A stretch of 64,000 nucleotides of DNA from Kocuria rhizophila DC2201 (GCF_000010285.1 NC_010617.1:1426001-1490000), one strand, 5' to 3'; positions 8,415 through 18,566 are shown, counted from the first letter of the stretch. Notes: generated by a model from the letters alone, not told the origin. Program-made: numbers and translations.

Positions 8415-9470
8415 TCAGGCAGCGGCGAACTCCACCCAGCGGGACAGGACGTCCCGAGCGGCGCCGGAGTCGATCGACACCGCGGCACGGTCCACAGCAG
8501 CGGCGAAGCGTTCCGCGAACGGCCCCTCGGCGTCCTCCGACACGGCCACGAGACCCGCCGCCGCGTTGAGCAGGACGGCGTTGCGGATGTGGCCGGCGGC
8601 GCCGTCGAGCACGTCTCGCACCACGTCGGCGTTGTAGGCGGCGTCCTTGCCGCGCAGGTCCGCGATCGTGGCGCGCGGCATCCCCAGGTCCAGCGGGTCC
8701 AGTTCGTGCTGAGCGGTCTGACCGTCCCGGACCTCCCACACGGCGGAGGGCGCGGTGACGGTGAGCTCGTCGAGCCCGTCTCCCCCTCGGAACACGAGCG
8801 CGCGGTCACCGCGCTGCTGGAAGACACCTGCCATGAGAGGTGCCAGTGCGGCGTCGGCCACACCGATCGCGGAGGCCGAGACCCGCGCAGGATTGGTGAT
8901 CGGACCGAGGAAGTTGAAGGCGGTGGGCACACCGAGCGCCTTGCGCGCCGGCGCCACGTGACGCATGGCGGGGTGGAAGGTCTGTGCGAAGAGGAACGTG
9001 ATGCCCACCTCCCCTGCCGCCCGCTGCACCCGCTCGACCGGCATGTCCAGCTGCACGCCCAGGACCTCGAGCACGTCCGCGGAACCGGACTTGGACGATG
9101 ACGCCCGGTTGCCGTGCTTGACCACCCGCGCCCCCGCGCCGGCGCAGACCAGGGCGGCCATCGTGGAGATGTTCACGCTCGAGAGCCGGTCCCCGCCCGT
9201 GCCCACGATGTCCAGAGCCGGGCCGGGAATCGAGATGCGCCGGGCGTGGGCCACCATGGCGTCCGCGAGGCCGTTCAGCTCCGACACACTCTCGCCCTTG
9301 GTGCGCAGGGCCATGAGGAACCCCGCGATCACGGCGTCCGGAACCTCCCCCTCCATGATGGTGTCCATGGCCCAGTAGGCCTGCTGCCGGGTGAGGTCCT
9401 CCCCGCGGGACAGGGCCGTGAGCAGGTCGGGCCAGTGGCAGGACGTGGGGGCGGAGGTCTCGGTGTTCAC
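8415..9470 (-). CDS. trpD: anthranilate phosphoribosyltransferase
   Basis: Second step of tryptophan synthesis: transfers phosphoribose from PRPP to anthranilate in the cytosol. 351 residues. Signature motifs are the PRPP loop DIVGTGGD, then [28 protein letters not shown], and [18 protein letters not shown]. The GTG at 9,468-9,470 starts MNTETSAPT; the open frame further upstream is intergenic. It stands alone, divergent from ctaE with ~180 bp between them. The trpD-ctaE arrangement is also found in mycobacteria. The 288 bp downstream (8,127-8,414) hold no recognised feature. Confidence 0.95.
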   Translation of the reverse strand: MNTETSAPTSCHWPDLLTALSRGEDLTRQQAYWAMDTIMEGEVPDAVIAGFLMALRTKGESVSELNGLADAMVAHARRISIPGPALDIVGTGGDRLSSVNISTMAALVCAGAGARVVKHGNRASSSKSGSADVLEVLGVQLDMPVERVQRAAGEVGITFLFAQTFHPAMRHVAPARKALGVPTAFNFLGPITNPARVSASAIGVADAALAPLMAGVFQQRGDRALVFRGGDGLDELTVTAPSAVWEVRDGQTAQHELDPLDLGMPRATIADLRGKDAAYNADVVRDVLDGAAGHIRNAVLLNAAAGLVAVSEDAEGPFAERFAAAVDRAAVSIDSGAARDVLSRWVEFAAA

Positions 9471-9612
9471 GGGCCCGATCCTACCTTTCGGCCCCCACCA
9501 CGACGTCGCTCCGGCGCCTCCCGGCGCCGCTCCTCCGCCCGGTGCGAGCCCCGCCGCTGCCCGGACCCGCACGCCCGATCCCGCGACACGGTCACCGCGC
9601 AGGCCCAGGTGG

Positions 9613-9642
9613 TTGGTCCACCGGGAGTTTTGGCGACATAAT
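9613..9642 (+). promoter_or_regulatory. promoter of ctaE-qcrCAB, leaderless
   Basis: TTGGTC (-35) at 9,613-9,618 and CATAAT (-10) at 9,637-9,642 are separated by 18 bp. The GTG start of ctaE follows 6 nt after the -10. An ATG overlapping the -10 (9,641) opens a frame that stops after three codons, so it is not the start. Confidence 0.6.
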
Positions 9643-9648
9643 GTCTCT

Positions 9649-10287
9649 GTGACAACTGCGACTCATACCCCAGCCAAACCGGTGGGTGCGAGCATCACTC
9701 GCCCCAACCTCACCTCCGTGGGCACCATCGTGTGGTTGTCCTCCGAGGTGATGTTCTTCGCCGGACTCTTCGCCATGTATTTCACCCTCCGCGCCACCTC
9801 TCCCGAGGTGTGGGCCGAGAACACCGAGATACTCAACGTCCCCATGGCGTCGGTCAATACGCTCATCCTGGTGCTCAGCTCCGTGACCTGCCAGTTCGGC
9901 GTGTTCGCGGCCGAGCGTCTCCAGCCACGCCGCACCGGCGGGCTGTTCCAGGTCTCCAAGTGGGGCCTGACCGAGTGGTTTGCCCTGACCTTCCTCATGG
10001 GCGCCGTCTTCGTGTCCGTCCAGGTCTACGAATACGCCTCCCTGGTGTCCGAGGGTGTGACCATCGCCGCCAGCGCGTACGGGTCCGCCTTTTACATCAC
10101 CACCGGCTTCCACGCCCTGCACGTGACCGGCGGTCTCATCGCATTCCTCTTCATCATGGGCCGCGCCTTCGTCGCCAAGCGCTTCGGTCACTACGAGGCC
10201 ACCTCGGCCATCGTGGTGTCCTACTACTGGCACTTCGTCGACGTGGTCTGGATCGTCCTGTTCTTCCTGGTCTACTTCATCAAGTAG
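9649..10287 (+). CDS. ctaE: cytochrome c oxidase subunit III
   Basis: Membrane subunit of the aa3-type terminal oxidase. 212 residues with five predicted membrane spans, the short form typical of actinobacteria. Motifs include [17 protein letters not shown], the conserved [10 protein letters not shown], and the C-terminal [18 protein letters not shown]. The GTG at 9,649 starts [13 protein letters not shown] and is the first base group after the promoter spacing; no ribosome site exists. It leads the operon with qcrC, qcrA and qcrB, the conserved order in actinobacteria with a bcc-aa3 supercomplex. The other oxidase subunits lie in the facing ctaCDF operon. Confidence 0.95.
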   Translation: MTTATHTPAKPVGASITRPNLTSVGTIVWLSSEVMFFAGLFAMYFTLRATSPEVWAENTEILNVPMASVNTLILVLSSVTCQFGVFAAERLQPRRTGGLFQVSKWGLTEWFALTFLMGAVFVSVQVYEYASLVSEGVTIAASAYGSAFYITTGFHALHVTGGLIAFLFIMGRAFVAKRFGHYEATSAIVVSYYWHFVDVVWIVLFFLVYFIK

Positions 10288-10345
10288 CCTCCGCAGGACC
10301 CTCCGCCCCTCCCAGTTCTAGACCCGAGCAAAAGGAACGTTTGAC

Positions 10346-11137
10346 GTGAAGGCACTCTCACAAAAGCGCCGCCATCCTCTGGCAGCCCTCGCGCTGCTGG
10401 TCATGGCTTTGCTTCTGACCGGTGGACTCTACGCAGTTGCCACAACCACCAATGAAGCCAAGGCCGAGACCACCACCTACTCGGCCCAGGACATCGAGGA
10501 GGGGCAGAAGCTCTTCCAGGCCAACTGCTCCACGTGCCACGGCATGCAGGCGCAGGGCACCAGCAGCGGCCCCTCGCTCATCGGCGTGGGCGCCTCCTCC
10601 GTGGACTTCCAGGTCGGCACCGGCCGCATGCCCATGCAGATGCAGGGCCCCCAGGCGCAGGTGAAGCCGCAGCAGTTCAACGAGGAGCAGACGGACCAGC
10701 TCGCGGCCTACGTGGCCTCGCTCGGCGCCGGGCCCACCGTTCCCGAGGAGCAGGACCTCGACATCGCCGAGGGCAACTCCGCCAACGGCGCCAAGATCTT
10801 CCTGGCCAACTGTGCCATGTGCCACAACGCGGCCGGCCAGGGCGGCGCCCTGACCCGCGGCAAGTTCGCTCCGTCCCTGATGGGCGTCAGCGAGAAGCAC
10901 ATCTACGAGGCCATGCAGACCGGCCCCCAGAACATGCCGGTGTTCAACGACGCGAACATCACCCCCGAGGAGAAGCGGGACGTCATCACCTACCTGAAGA
11001 CCCTCGACAACAACACCACCGTCGGTGGCTTCAGCCTCGGATCGCTGGGCCCCGTGTCGGAGGGCCTGTTCATCTGGACCATCGGCCTGGTCGTGGTCAT
11101 CGGCTTCACCGTCTGGCTGACCTCCCGCTCCGCCTGA
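10346..11137 (+). CDS. qcrC: menaquinol:cytochrome c reductase, dihaem cytochrome c subunit
   Basis: 263 residues. An N-terminal membrane anchor (~12-30) precedes two cytochrome c domains with haem-attachment sites CSTCH (61-65) and CAMCH (156-160), and a C-terminal membrane helix (LFIWTIGLVVVIGFTVWL) follows. The two-haem subunit is the actinobacterial solution to the lack of a soluble cytochrome c: it hands electrons directly to oxidase subunit II in the supercomplex. Methionine-rich RMPMQMQ and the NMPVF segment could give axial ligands. The GTG start has AAAGGAACG upstream. It lies 58 bp after ctaE in the same operon. Confidence 0.95.
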   Translation: MKALSQKRRHPLAALALLVMALLLTGGLYAVATTTNEAKAETTTYSAQDIEEGQKLFQANCSTCHGMQAQGTSSGPSLIGVGASSVDFQVGTGRMPMQMQGPQAQVKPQQFNEEQTDQLAAYVASLGAGPTVPEEQDLDIAEGNSANGAKIFLANCAMCHNAAGQGGALTRGKFAPSLMGVSEKHIYEAMQTGPQNMPVFNDANITPEEKRDVITYLKTLDNNTTVGGFSLGSLGPVSEGLFIWTIGLVVVIGFTVWLTSRSA

Positions 11138-11207
11138 GAGCACCCGCCGGCCCCCGGCCGGCACCCTAGACACTATTCACAGCACCAAGAGAAGAATGAG
11201 GGACCAC

Positions 11208-12302
11208 ATGGGCGACCATCGTGACGGCACTCCCCACAAGAGCGGGGCGGTTGTCACCTCGGACGGAGCGGACCTGGATCACTTCCCCAATCCGGGGCTT
11301 CCACCGCACCGTCCCCGCGTGACGGACGTAGACCCCAAGGCGGCCAGGCGAGCCGAACACCAGGTGGTCCTGCTGTTCCTGCTCTCCGTTGTCGGATCCG
11401 TGATCTTCTTCGTGGCGTACTTCGGCATCCGCGTGGACGGCCCGCTGTACGACGCGGTCAACACGGAGCCTACCGCCCAGCTGCGGCTGCAGAACCTCCT
11501 GCTCGGTCTCGGCATCGCCCTGGGCATGTTCGGCATCGGCGTGGGTGTGGTCCACTGGGCCCGCACGCTGATGCCCGACCACGAGATCGTGGAGATGCGT
11601 CACGACCTGCGCACCGAGGATGAGCGCGCCGAGGCGCAGAGCATCCTCAACACCATCTACGACGAGTCCGGTGTGAAGCGCCGCCCGCTGCTGCGCAACA
11701 CCCTCATCGGTGCCGCCGTCCTCATGCCCCTCCCCTTCGTGGGACTGCTCAAGGACCTCGGCCCCACCGACCTCAAGGTGCTGCGCCACTCCATGTGGGA
11801 CGAGGGCGTGCGCCTGGTGCGCGACCCCTCGGGTACCCCCATCAAGGCCTCGGACGTCACCCTGGGCTCCGCGTTCCACGTGATCCCGGAGAACCTCACG
11901 AGCGTCAGTCACGAGGACGGCTACCTCAACGAGAAGGCCAAGGCCGTGGTGCTGCTCATGCGTCTGGACCCGGACAAGGTCAACGTGTCCGAGGAGCGCA
12001 AAGACTGGAACGTGGACGGCATCTTCGCCTACTCCAAGGTCTGCACCCACGTCGGCTGCCCCATCGCGCTGTACGAGCAGCACACGCACCACCTGCTGTG
12101 CCCGTGCCACCAGTCCACGTTCGACCTCACCAACGAGTGTGAGGTCATCTTCGGGCCGGCCTCCCGGCCCCTCCCGCAGCTGCCCATTTCCGTTGATTCC
12201 GACGGTTACCTCGTTGCCCGTAGCGACTTCCACGAGCCTGTTGGACCGACCTACTCGCAGCGTGGCTTCGCCGTCAAAGACATGCAGGACGAGGCGAACT
12301 GA
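11208..12302 (+). CDS. qcrA: menaquinol:cytochrome c reductase, Rieske iron-sulfur subunit
   Basis: 364 residues. The long N-terminal part carries three predicted membrane spans (around LFLLSVVGSVIFFVAYFG, LLLGLGIALGMFGIGV, and LIGAAVLMPLPFVGLL), as in other actinobacterial QcrA proteins. The C-terminal Rieske domain has the two 2Fe-2S ligand boxes CTHVGC and CPCHQS. I use the ATG at 11,208, which has GAGGGA 4 nt upstream. An ATG at 11,196 with a weaker site would add four residues. The stop overlaps the qcrB start (TGATG), implying translational coupling. Confidence 0.94.
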   Translation: MGDHRDGTPHKSGAVVTSDGADLDHFPNPGLPPHRPRVTDVDPKAARRAEHQVVLLFLLSVVGSVIFFVAYFGIRVDGPLYDAVNTEPTAQLRLQNLLLGLGIALGMFGIGVGVVHWARTLMPDHEIVEMRHDLRTEDERAEAQSILNTIYDESGVKRRPLLRNTLIGAAVLMPLPFVGLLKDLGPTDLKVLRHSMWDEGVRLVRDPSGTPIKASDVTLGSAFHVIPENLTSVSHEDGYLNEKAKAVVLLMRLDPDKVNVSEERKDWNVDGIFAYSKVCTHVGCPIALYEQHTHHLLCPCHQSTFDLTNECEVIFGPASRPLPQLPISVDSDGYLVARSDFHEPVGPTYSQRGFAVKDMQDEAN

Positions 12303-13969
12303 TGTCCACCACAGCTGACTTCGAATACCGACCCACCACCCGCACCGGTCGCATCGCCAACTTCGTGGACACCCGCGTGGGCGGCTCGTCGATCGTCAAG
12401 GAGTTCGGCCGCAAGGTCTTCCCGGACCACTGGTCCTTCATGTTCGGTGAGGTGGCGCTCTACAGCTTCATCATCCTGCTTCTCTCCGGCACGTTCCTGG
12501 CGCTGTGGTTCGACCCGACCATGACCTCCATGGAGTACCAGGGCAACTACGTCCCCATGCAGGGCGTGGAGATGTCCGGCGCGTACGCGTCCACCCTGAA
12601 CATCTCCTTCGACATCCGCGGCGGGCTCTTCCTGCGCCAGCTGCACCACTGGTCCGCACTGCTGTTCGTGATGGCGCTGTCCGTGCACATGCTGCGCGTG
12701 TTCTTCACGGGCGCGTTCCGCCGTCCGCGTGAGCTGAACTGGGTGGTGGGCTGCGTGCTCTTCATCCTGGCCATCGTGGCGGGCTTCTCCGGCTACTCGC
12801 TCCCCGACGACGTGCTCTCCGGCAACGGCCTGCGCATCGCGGACGCGATCGCGAAGTCCGTGCCCGTGGTCGGCACCTACATCTCGATGTTCATGTTCGG
12901 CGGCGAGTTCCCCGGCCACGCGATCATCGGGCGTCTGTACATCGTGCACGTGCTGATCATCCCGGCACTGATCCTCATGATGATCGTGGTGCACCTGTTC
13001 ATGGTCGTGGTGCACAAGCACACCCAGTTCCCCGGTCCGGGCCGCACCGAGCAGAACGTGGTCGGCTTCCCCGTGGGTCCCATCTACGCGGCCAAGGCCG
13101 GCGGCTTCTTCTTCATCGTCTTCGGCATCCTCGCGCTGATCGCGGGAACCACCACCATCAACGCGATCTGGAACTACGGGCCGTACGACCCCTCCCCCGT
13201 GCAGGCCGGTTCGCAACCTGACTGGTACATGGGCTTCTCGGACGGCGGCCTGCGCCTGATGCCCGGCTCGTGGCCGTTCTCCTGGGAGATCGACATCTTC
13301 GGCCTGGCCATCCCCCTGGCCATCCTGCTACCGCTGATCCCCATGGCGGGCATGTTCGGCGTGATGTTCGCGTGGCCGTGGATCGAGCGGTGGGTCACCG
13401 GCGACGACCGCGTGCACAACATCCTGGACCGTCCGCGCAACGCGCCGTTCCGCACGGCCGTCGGTGCCGCTGGCGTCACGTTCTACGCGGTGCAGATGAT
13501 CGCCGCCTCCGGTGACCTCATCGCCACGCACTTCCACGTGGCCGTGAACGACGTCATCTACTGGTTGCGGGCGCTGTACTTCCTCGGCCCCATCCTCGCG
13601 TTCATCATCGTGCGGCGCTTCTGCCTTGCGCTGCAGCGCAAGGACCGCGAGATCGTCTTGCACGGGCGTGAGTCCGGCCGCATCCAGGCTCTGCCCCACG
13701 GTGAGTTCGTGGAGGTCCACGAGCCCCTGGACGAGTACCGCCGCTACAAGCTGGTGGACTTCGAGGACCGCCAGGTCCAGCCGGCGCGGGCCAACGCGAA
13801 GGGCAAGATCACGTCCTCCGAGAAGATGCGCGGCCGCCTGAGCAGGTTCTTCTTCGAGGACCGTGTGGCGCCCGTGACGCCCGCCGAGCTCGAGGCGGCC
13901 CACGGCCACCACGACGCCGAGCCGGTTGCCGTGGGTGCGGGTTCGCACACCACGCAGCTCGAGCGGTGA
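12302..13969 (+). CDS. qcrB: menaquinol:cytochrome c reductase, cytochrome b subunit
   Basis: 555 residues, eight or nine membrane spans. Haem-ligand histidines sit in LRQLHHWSALLFVMALSVHM and again in PGHAIIGRLYIVHVLIIP. The quinol-site signature PDW is present in SQPDWYMG, and FSGYSLPDDVLSG is typical. The C-terminal ~130 residues form a charged cytoplasmic extension, as in other actinobacteria. It is the last gene of ctaE-qcrCAB and is followed by a strong terminator. This subunit is the target of imidazopyridine-type inhibitors in mycobacteria. Confidence 0.96.
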   Translation: MSTTADFEYRPTTRTGRIANFVDTRVGGSSIVKEFGRKVFPDHWSFMFGEVALYSFIILLLSGTFLALWFDPTMTSMEYQGNYVPMQGVEMSGAYASTLNISFDIRGGLFLRQLHHWSALLFVMALSVHMLRVFFTGAFRRPRELNWVVGCVLFILAIVAGFSGYSLPDDVLSGNGLRIADAIAKSVPVVGTYISMFMFGGEFPGHAIIGRLYIVHVLIIPALILMMIVVHLFMVVVHKHTQFPGPGRTEQNVVGFPVGPIYAAKAGGFFFIVFGILALIAGTTTINAIWNYGPYDPSPVQAGSQPDWYMGFSDGGLRLMPGSWPFSWEIDIFGLAIPLAILLPLIPMAGMFGVMFAWPWIERWVTGDDRVHNILDRPRNAPFRTAVGAAGVTFYAVQMIAASGDLIATHFHVAVNDVIYWLRALYFLGPILAFIIVRRFCLALQRKDREIVLHGRESGRIQALPHGEFVEVHEPLDEYRRYKLVDFEDRQVQPARANAKGKITSSEKMRGRLSRFFFEDRVAPVTPAELEAAHGHHDAEPVAVGAGSHTTQLER

Positions 13970-14000
13970 GTCACCGGGAGCACTGACCCGCTCCCCTGGG

Positions 14001-14038
14001 GAGGGCCCGCAGCGATCAGATGATCGCTGCGGGCCCTC
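14001..14038 (+). terminator. strong terminator after qcrB
   Basis: Perfect 18-bp arms (GAGGGCCCGCAGCGATCA and complement) around a 2-nt GA centre, followed by TTCTTTG. It lies ~30 bp past the qcrB stop. Confidence 0.9.
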
Positions 14039-15258
14039 TTCTTTGCCTGGAGCACCGGGCCGCCGACGAGGTGGCGCCGGGAACAGACCGCCAGCGCATG
14101 CATCCCTCACGCACGCTGAGAGGCATGAATGGCTCTCGGAGAGGCTCTCGGGCGGCCTGTCGCCCATGGCCCCTCCTCGGGGGTAGACCAGCACCCCGCA
14201 CCGGACGGTGGCTGAGAGGGAGCGCTCGTTGAGTCAGCGACGAAAGCCGGACACGGAGTGTAGGACCTGCCAGTAGCGACCTCCCCCGCCTTGGGGCGGC
14301 CTGGAGTCTCGCTGCACTCGATGGACGCCCCCCACGCGCTGGACCCGATGGACGCCCCACGCGCGGGACCCGAGGCGGGGCCAGGTTATGAGCCCCTTGG
14401 AAGGACCCCACGAGCCCTGACCAGTGCGTAGCCCTATAGCCCCCGCACCCGTCGTCATCCGGAGCGAGCACCGGGCGTGGTGCGCGGACGGACACTGCAC
14501 CTAGTCCCAGTTCCGCACCACGCGCGGTCGCGTAGCCCGTGCTCCCTCGGCTGCAGGCCGAGGGCTCGGCTGGCCCCACCATCAGGTGGGCCGGTGGGTT
14601 CACGCGGGGCAGGTGCTGGGCTCCGAAAGCCCAGGAGGGAGGGTTGGAGGGGCTGCCGGCCCATCGGCGCAACGGCACCCCGGATCCGGCATGGAATCCC
14701 GGACGTCGGCCTGGCCCACATGTCGTGCGAACGCGATAGACGACTGAGGATGGGCCGCGTCTTTGCCGGTCGTGGGGGCCCGCGCATTCCCCTGGCACAA
14801 GGGTCGTGGATCGTGAGCTCCTCCGCAGCGCGACGCTCCACGTCGGACCTCCCGACGCCAGAAGGCCGTGGCACCGAGCGCCACGCGGAACTGCATCCCG
14901 ACATCGCGGCAGAGTCGCAGCGCGTCCTGGGTCAGCATCAGAATGCCGCTGGGAAGCCCCTGGGCGGCCTCAGCCCGAGCACTTCTCCCCCCACTGCCCG
15001 AGAGCTTCCGAACTCTCCCCTGGCAGAGACAGCCCTCGGCGAGACGTTTCCGCCCGTTGACGGGCGGGACGCACCGTCTGAGACCTGAATCTCAGGGACT
15101 CCCACACAGCGGGCGTAACCGGTGCGAAAACGGGCCGTTAGTAGCGCCGCAGGGGGTCTGTACAGCCGAAAAACAGGGGGCAATCCCCATCACCCGGTGG
15201 TGGATGCTCCTCAACCTTGCGGGGCTGCGGAGCTCGTGCGGCCACAGTGCGGATACGA
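14039..15258. other. 1.2-kb region without a recognised gene between two respiratory operons
   Basis: Several frames are open on each strand, but their translations are dominated by R, G, P, S and A, have no ribosome sites, and match no family I know. A 25-27-bp tandem duplication starting CGATGGACGCC lies at 14,319-14,345 and 14,346-14,370. I looked for RNase P RNA, tmRNA and tRNA signatures on both strands and saw none. It may be gene debris or an unrecognised structured RNA. Confidence 0.5.
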
Positions 15259-15296
15259 CGAGAGCCCGCGCCGTTCGCAGACGACGCGGGCTCTCG
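15259..15296 (-). terminator. terminator after ctaF
   Basis: Perfect 12-bp arms (CGAGAGCCCGCG and complement) with a 14-nt loop, 24 bp past the ctaF stop codon. Confidence 0.7.
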
Positions 15297-15319
15297 AAGC
15301 AACCTCAACGAATCAGGGG

Positions 15320-15724
15320 TCAGTGGGCGTGCTCTCCGCGGGAGTGCTCGAAGACCAGGCCCAGAAGGCCCAGCAGGGCCACGGGAACGGCCAGGCCGAT
15401 GATCCACCAGCCGACCGCGAGGGCCGTCACGAACAGCGCGCACCCGAGCCCCAGCAGCAACGGCCACCAGCTCCACGGGGAGAAGGCGCCGTACTCGCCG
15501 GACATCTCCACGATTTCGCCGTCTTCACGGTCCTCCGGCAGGGTGCCGCCGGTGGAACGCTGGACGAGCCACAGGTAGATCACGAGCATGAAGCTCATGG
15601 CTGCAACGGCCAGCAGCGCCGGGAACCCGGCGAGCTCCTGGAACTCCGTGACGTAGCCGTAGACCAGACCCACGATCGTGCAGAACACGCCGAGCATCAG
15701 GAAGGTCTTGATAGTGGTGCTCAT
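15320..15724 (-). CDS. ctaF: cytochrome c oxidase subunit IV, actinobacterial
   Basis: 134 residues with four predicted membrane segments: two at residues ~8-55 ([19 protein letters not shown] and [18 protein letters not shown]), then two in the C-terminal half around [20 protein letters not shown] and [18 protein letters not shown]. It ends in a short charged tail. Its position directly after ctaD, with ATG/stop overlap of 4 bp, matches the small fourth subunit found only in actinobacterial aa3 oxidases. It is a structural subunit without redox centres. It terminates towards qcrB, facing that operon. Confidence 0.92.
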   Translation of the reverse strand: MSTTIKTFLMLGVFCTIVGLVYGYVTEFQELAGFPALLAVAAMSFMLVIYLWLVQRSTGGTLPEDREDGEIVEMSGEYGAFSPWSWWPLLLGLGCALFVTALAVGWWIIGLAVPVALLGLLGLVFEHSRGEHAH

Positions 15725-17442
15725 CGTCCGTTCCTTCCGGTGCCGCCGACCAGGGGGGTCTCGGCGTCAAACTGCTGGCTGGAGAACGCGGAGAGCTCCG
15801 GGTGGTGGAGATCCAGCGCGGGGCGCTCGGAACGGATCCGAGGCAGGGAGGTGAAGTTGTGGCGCGGCGGCGGGCAGGAGGTCGCCCACTCGAGGGAGCC
15901 ACCGAAGCCCCACGGATCGTCAACCTCCACCTTCTTGGCGTTGCGGTGGGTGGTGTACACGTTCCAGAAGAACGGGATCATGGACACAGCCAGCAGCATG
16001 GAGCCGATGGTGGAGAACTGGTTCATCCAGGTGAAGCCGTCCTCCGGCAAGTAGTCCGCGTAGCGGCGCGGCATGCCGTCCACGCCCAGCCAGTGCTGGA
16101 TGAGGAACGTCATGTGGAAGCCCACGAACAGGATCCAGAAGTGGATCTTGCCGATGCGCTCGTTGAGCATCTTGCCGGTGAACTTGGGCCACCAGAAGTA
16201 GAAGCCCGCGAACATGCCGAACACGATGGTTCCGAAGATCACGTAGTGGAAGTGCGCGACCACGAAGTAGGTGTCGGACACGTGGAAGTCCAGCGGCGGC
16301 GTCGCCAGGATGATGCCGGTGAGCCCGCCGAACAGGAAGGTGAAGAGGAAGCCCAGCACCCACAGGATGGGCGTCTCGAACGTGAGCGAGCCCTGCCACA
16401 TGGTGCCGATCCAGTTGAAGAACTTCACGCCGGTGGGCACCGCGATCATCATGGTCATGAAGGAGAAGAAGCCCAGCGCCACGGCGCCGGTGACGTACAT
16501 GTGGTGGGCCCACACGGTCACGGACAGGGCGGCAATGGCGATCGTCGCGAACACCAGGCCCTTGTAACCGAAGATCGGCTTGCGGGAGAACACCGGGATG
16601 ATCTCGGACACGATGCCGAAGAACGGCAGCGCGAGAACGTATACCTCGGGGTGGCCAAAGAACCAGAACAGGTGCTGCCAGAGGATGGCGCCACCGTTCT
16701 CGGGGTCGAACACGTGCCCGCCCAGGCGGCGGTCCATGCCCAGTGCGAACAGGGCGGAGGCCAGCGGCGGGAAGACCATGATGACCAGCATGGAGGTGAT
16801 CAGGGTGGTCCAGGTGAACACGGACATGCGCCACATGGTCATCCCGGGCGCGCGCATGCACACGATGGTGGTGATGAAGTTCACCGCACCGAGAATGGTG
16901 CCGAAGCCCTGCAGCCCCAGGCCGAAGACCCAGAGGTCACCACCCACCCCTGGACTGAACGTGGTGCTGTTCAGTGGCGCGTAGGCGAACCAGCCGAAGG
17001 AGGCTGCGCCCTGGGGGGAGATGAAGCCGGACACCGCGATCAGCGAGCCGAAGAGGAAGAACCAGAAGGACAGTGCGTTCAGCCGCGGAAAGGCCACGTC
17101 CGGGGCGCCGAGCTGCAACGGGACGATCACGTTGGCGAAGCCGATGAACAGCGGGGTGCCGAACATCAGCAGCATGATCGTGCCGTGCATGGTGAACAGC
17201 TGGTTGTACTGCTCCTTGGTCTCCAGGATCTGCATGCCGGGCTGGAACAGCTCGGCACGGATGAGCAGCGCCATGACGCCGCCCGCGCAGAAGAAGACGA
17301 AAGAAGAGATCAGGTACATGTACCCGATGGTCTTGTGGTCGGTCGAGGTGAGCCAGTTGACGATCACCCGACCCTTGGAGCGTGGGACAACGCGGGGTGC
17401 GGCTGCTGCCGCGTCGTCCCGCGAATATTCGAGCGTAGACAT
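15721..17442 (-). CDS. ctaD: cytochrome c oxidase subunit I
   Basis: 573 residues, about twelve membrane spans; catalytic core that reduces oxygen to water and pumps protons. Key features are the low-spin haem ligand in [12 protein letters not shown], the CuB/haem a3 site [18 protein letters not shown] with the Tyr cross-linked to His, [10 protein letters not shown], and the C-terminal haem ligands in [16 protein letters not shown]. The start ATG at 17,440-17,442 follows AGGGGATAGGCA and lies 10 bp after ctaC. It overlaps ctaF by 4 bp. This is an A-type oxidase partner of the QcrCAB complex. Confidence 0.97.
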   Translation of the reverse strand: MSTLEYSRDDAAAAAPRVVPRSKGRVIVNWLTSTDHKTIGYMYLISSFVFFCAGGVMALLIRAELFQPGMQILETKEQYNQLFTMHGTIMLLMFGTPLFIGFANVIVPLQLGAPDVAFPRLNALSFWFFLFGSLIAVSGFISPQGAASFGWFAYAPLNSTTFSPGVGGDLWVFGLGLQGFGTILGAVNFITTIVCMRAPGMTMWRMSVFTWTTLITSMLVIMVFPPLASALFALGMDRRLGGHVFDPENGGAILWQHLFWFFGHPEVYVLALPFFGIVSEIIPVFSRKPIFGYKGLVFATIAIAALSVTVWAHHMYVTGAVALGFFSFMTMMIAVPTGVKFFNWIGTMWQGSLTFETPILWVLGFLFTFLFGGLTGIILATPPLDFHVSDTYFVVAHFHYVIFGTIVFGMFAGFYFWWPKFTGKMLNERIGKIHFWILFVGFHMTFLIQHWLGVDGMPRRYADYLPEDGFTWMNQFSTIGSMLLAVSMIPFFWNVYTTHRNAKKVEVDDPWGFGGSLEWATSCPPPRHNFTSLPRIRSERPALDLHHPELSAFSSQQFDAETPLVGGTGRNGR

Positions 17443-17452
17443 TGCCTATCCC

Positions 17453-18316
17453 CTAGTTGTTGGAGGTTGCGTTGCGGTTCGGGTTGCGGTTGTACTCGTC
17501 GCCGACGATGCCGGTGTTTCCCTCGTCGCGCAGCTTCTGCATCTGCGAGTCGTACTCCTCCTGGCTCACGACCGCCACGTTGAACAGCATCTCGGAGTGG
17601 TACTCGCCGCACAGCTCCGCGCATTTGCCGGCGAAGGTGCCCTCGCGGCCGGTGGTGAAGCTCATGTAGTTGGTGCGGTCCGGGATCATGTCGATCTTCT
17701 CGAGGAACGCGGGCACCCAGAAGGAGTGGATGACGTCGCGGGAGGTGATCTCCAGCTCGACCTTGCTGTCGGCGGGAAGGTAGAGGGTGGGGAGGGTCTT
17801 CTCGACGCCGGGCTCACCGGTCAGGTGCGCCTGCACACCCTGGTAGTGGACGTTGTCGTCGAGATAGTTGAAGTCCCAGGCCCACTGCTTGCCGTAGATC
17901 TGGATCTTGGTGTCCGGGTTCTCGAAGCGGTCCGTGATCTCGGTCTGCGTGCGGAACGAGAAGAAGAAGAGGGAGACGATCATGGCGATGGGCACGATCG
18001 TGTAGAAGATCTCGAGCGGGGCGTTGTAGGCGAGCTGCCGCGGGTAGCCGGTCTCGTTCTTGCGTCGGCGGTAGGCGACCATGCACCAGAGCATCAGACC
18101 CCACACCAGCAGGCCGACGCACAACGCCGCCACCCAGGAGCCGATCCACAGATCCATGATCTGGTCCGCGTTGTCGGTGGTGCCACGTTGCGTGGGCAGA
18201 AAGCCCACCTTGGTCTGCTCCGAGCACGCGGTGAGCGAGCTCGTCGCCAGGACTGCCACTGCCGAGACCTTCAGCGTCCGGCCGTGGCGGCTGCCGGTTC
18301 GGGTTTGCGAACTCAC
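17453..18316 (-). CDS. ctaC: cytochrome c oxidase subunit II (lipoprotein)
   Basis: 287 residues. A twin-hydrophobic N-terminus ends in a lipobox (TSSLTAC, Cys near residue 31), so the mature protein is probably lipid-anchored. Two membrane spans (IGSWVAALCVGLLVWGLMLW and IFYTIVPIAMIVSLFFFSF) follow, then the extracytoplasmic cupredoxin domain with the CuA site CAELCGEYHSEM. The GTG at 18,314-18,316 is chosen because GGAAGG lies ~7 nt upstream and the signal peptide then has normal length; an upstream extension to 18,379 lacks these. It receives electrons from QcrC haems. A palindrome overlaps its promoter (18,432-18,448). Confidence 0.94.
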   Translation of the reverse strand: MSSQTRTGSRHGRTLKVSAVAVLATSSLTACSEQTKVGFLPTQRGTTDNADQIMDLWIGSWVAALCVGLLVWGLMLWCMVAYRRRKNETGYPRQLAYNAPLEIFYTIVPIAMIVSLFFFSFRTQTEITDRFENPDTKIQIYGKQWAWDFNYLDDNVHYQGVQAHLTGEPGVEKTLPTLYLPADSKVELEITSRDVIHSFWVPAFLEKIDMIPDRTNYMSFTTGREGTFAGKCAELCGEYHSEMLFNVAVVSQEEYDSQMQKLRDEGNTGIVGDEYNRNPNRNATSNN

Positions 18317-18406
18317 AGACGGCCCTTCCTCTTCTGTACGTGGGTTCCGCATCGGTCCTGCGCGGGGCACAGAGGACACGTTGCCCGTTAATGGTTCTCT
18401 CCAGGA

Positions 18407-18448
18407 AGTTTACCCCTCAGGCCCGGGATGTGCTGACACCGTGTCAGC
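18407..18448 (-). promoter_or_regulatory. ctaC promoter with overlapping palindromic operator
   Basis: Minus-strand TAAACT (18,407-18,412) is a good -10. Around the expected -35 position lies GCTGACAC-C-GTGTCAGC (18,432-18,448), perfect 8-bp arms around one base. An operator overlapping the -35 would normally act as a repressor site. No candidate regulator is encoded next to it. Confidence 0.45.
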
Positions 18449-18524
18449 TGCCGTGTCGTGCCCGTGCGGGCCGTCACGCCCCGGGTGCCGAGCCCCGGGG
18501 GAGCAGTCGCCCGCGGACAGCGCA

Positions 18525-18566
18525 AGAGGGGTGCGCAGGGCCCCGTGGGACCCCGCGCACCCCTCT
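18525..18566 (-). terminator. terminator after the iron-sulfur carrier gene
   Basis: 12-bp perfect arms (AGAGGGGTGCGC and complement) with an 18-nt loop, 22 bp past the stop codon of the HesB/IscA gene. It separates that gene from the ctaC promoter. Confidence 0.75.

Noticed and set aside
9641-9652. ATG at 9,641 as the ctaE start
   Set aside because: It lies out of frame and stops after three codons; it is part of the -10 hexamer.
14016-14798. 260-codon minus-strand frame between qcrB and ctaF
   Set aside because: It overlaps the qcrB terminator, is Arg/Pro/Gly-rich, and has no ribosome site or recognised motif.
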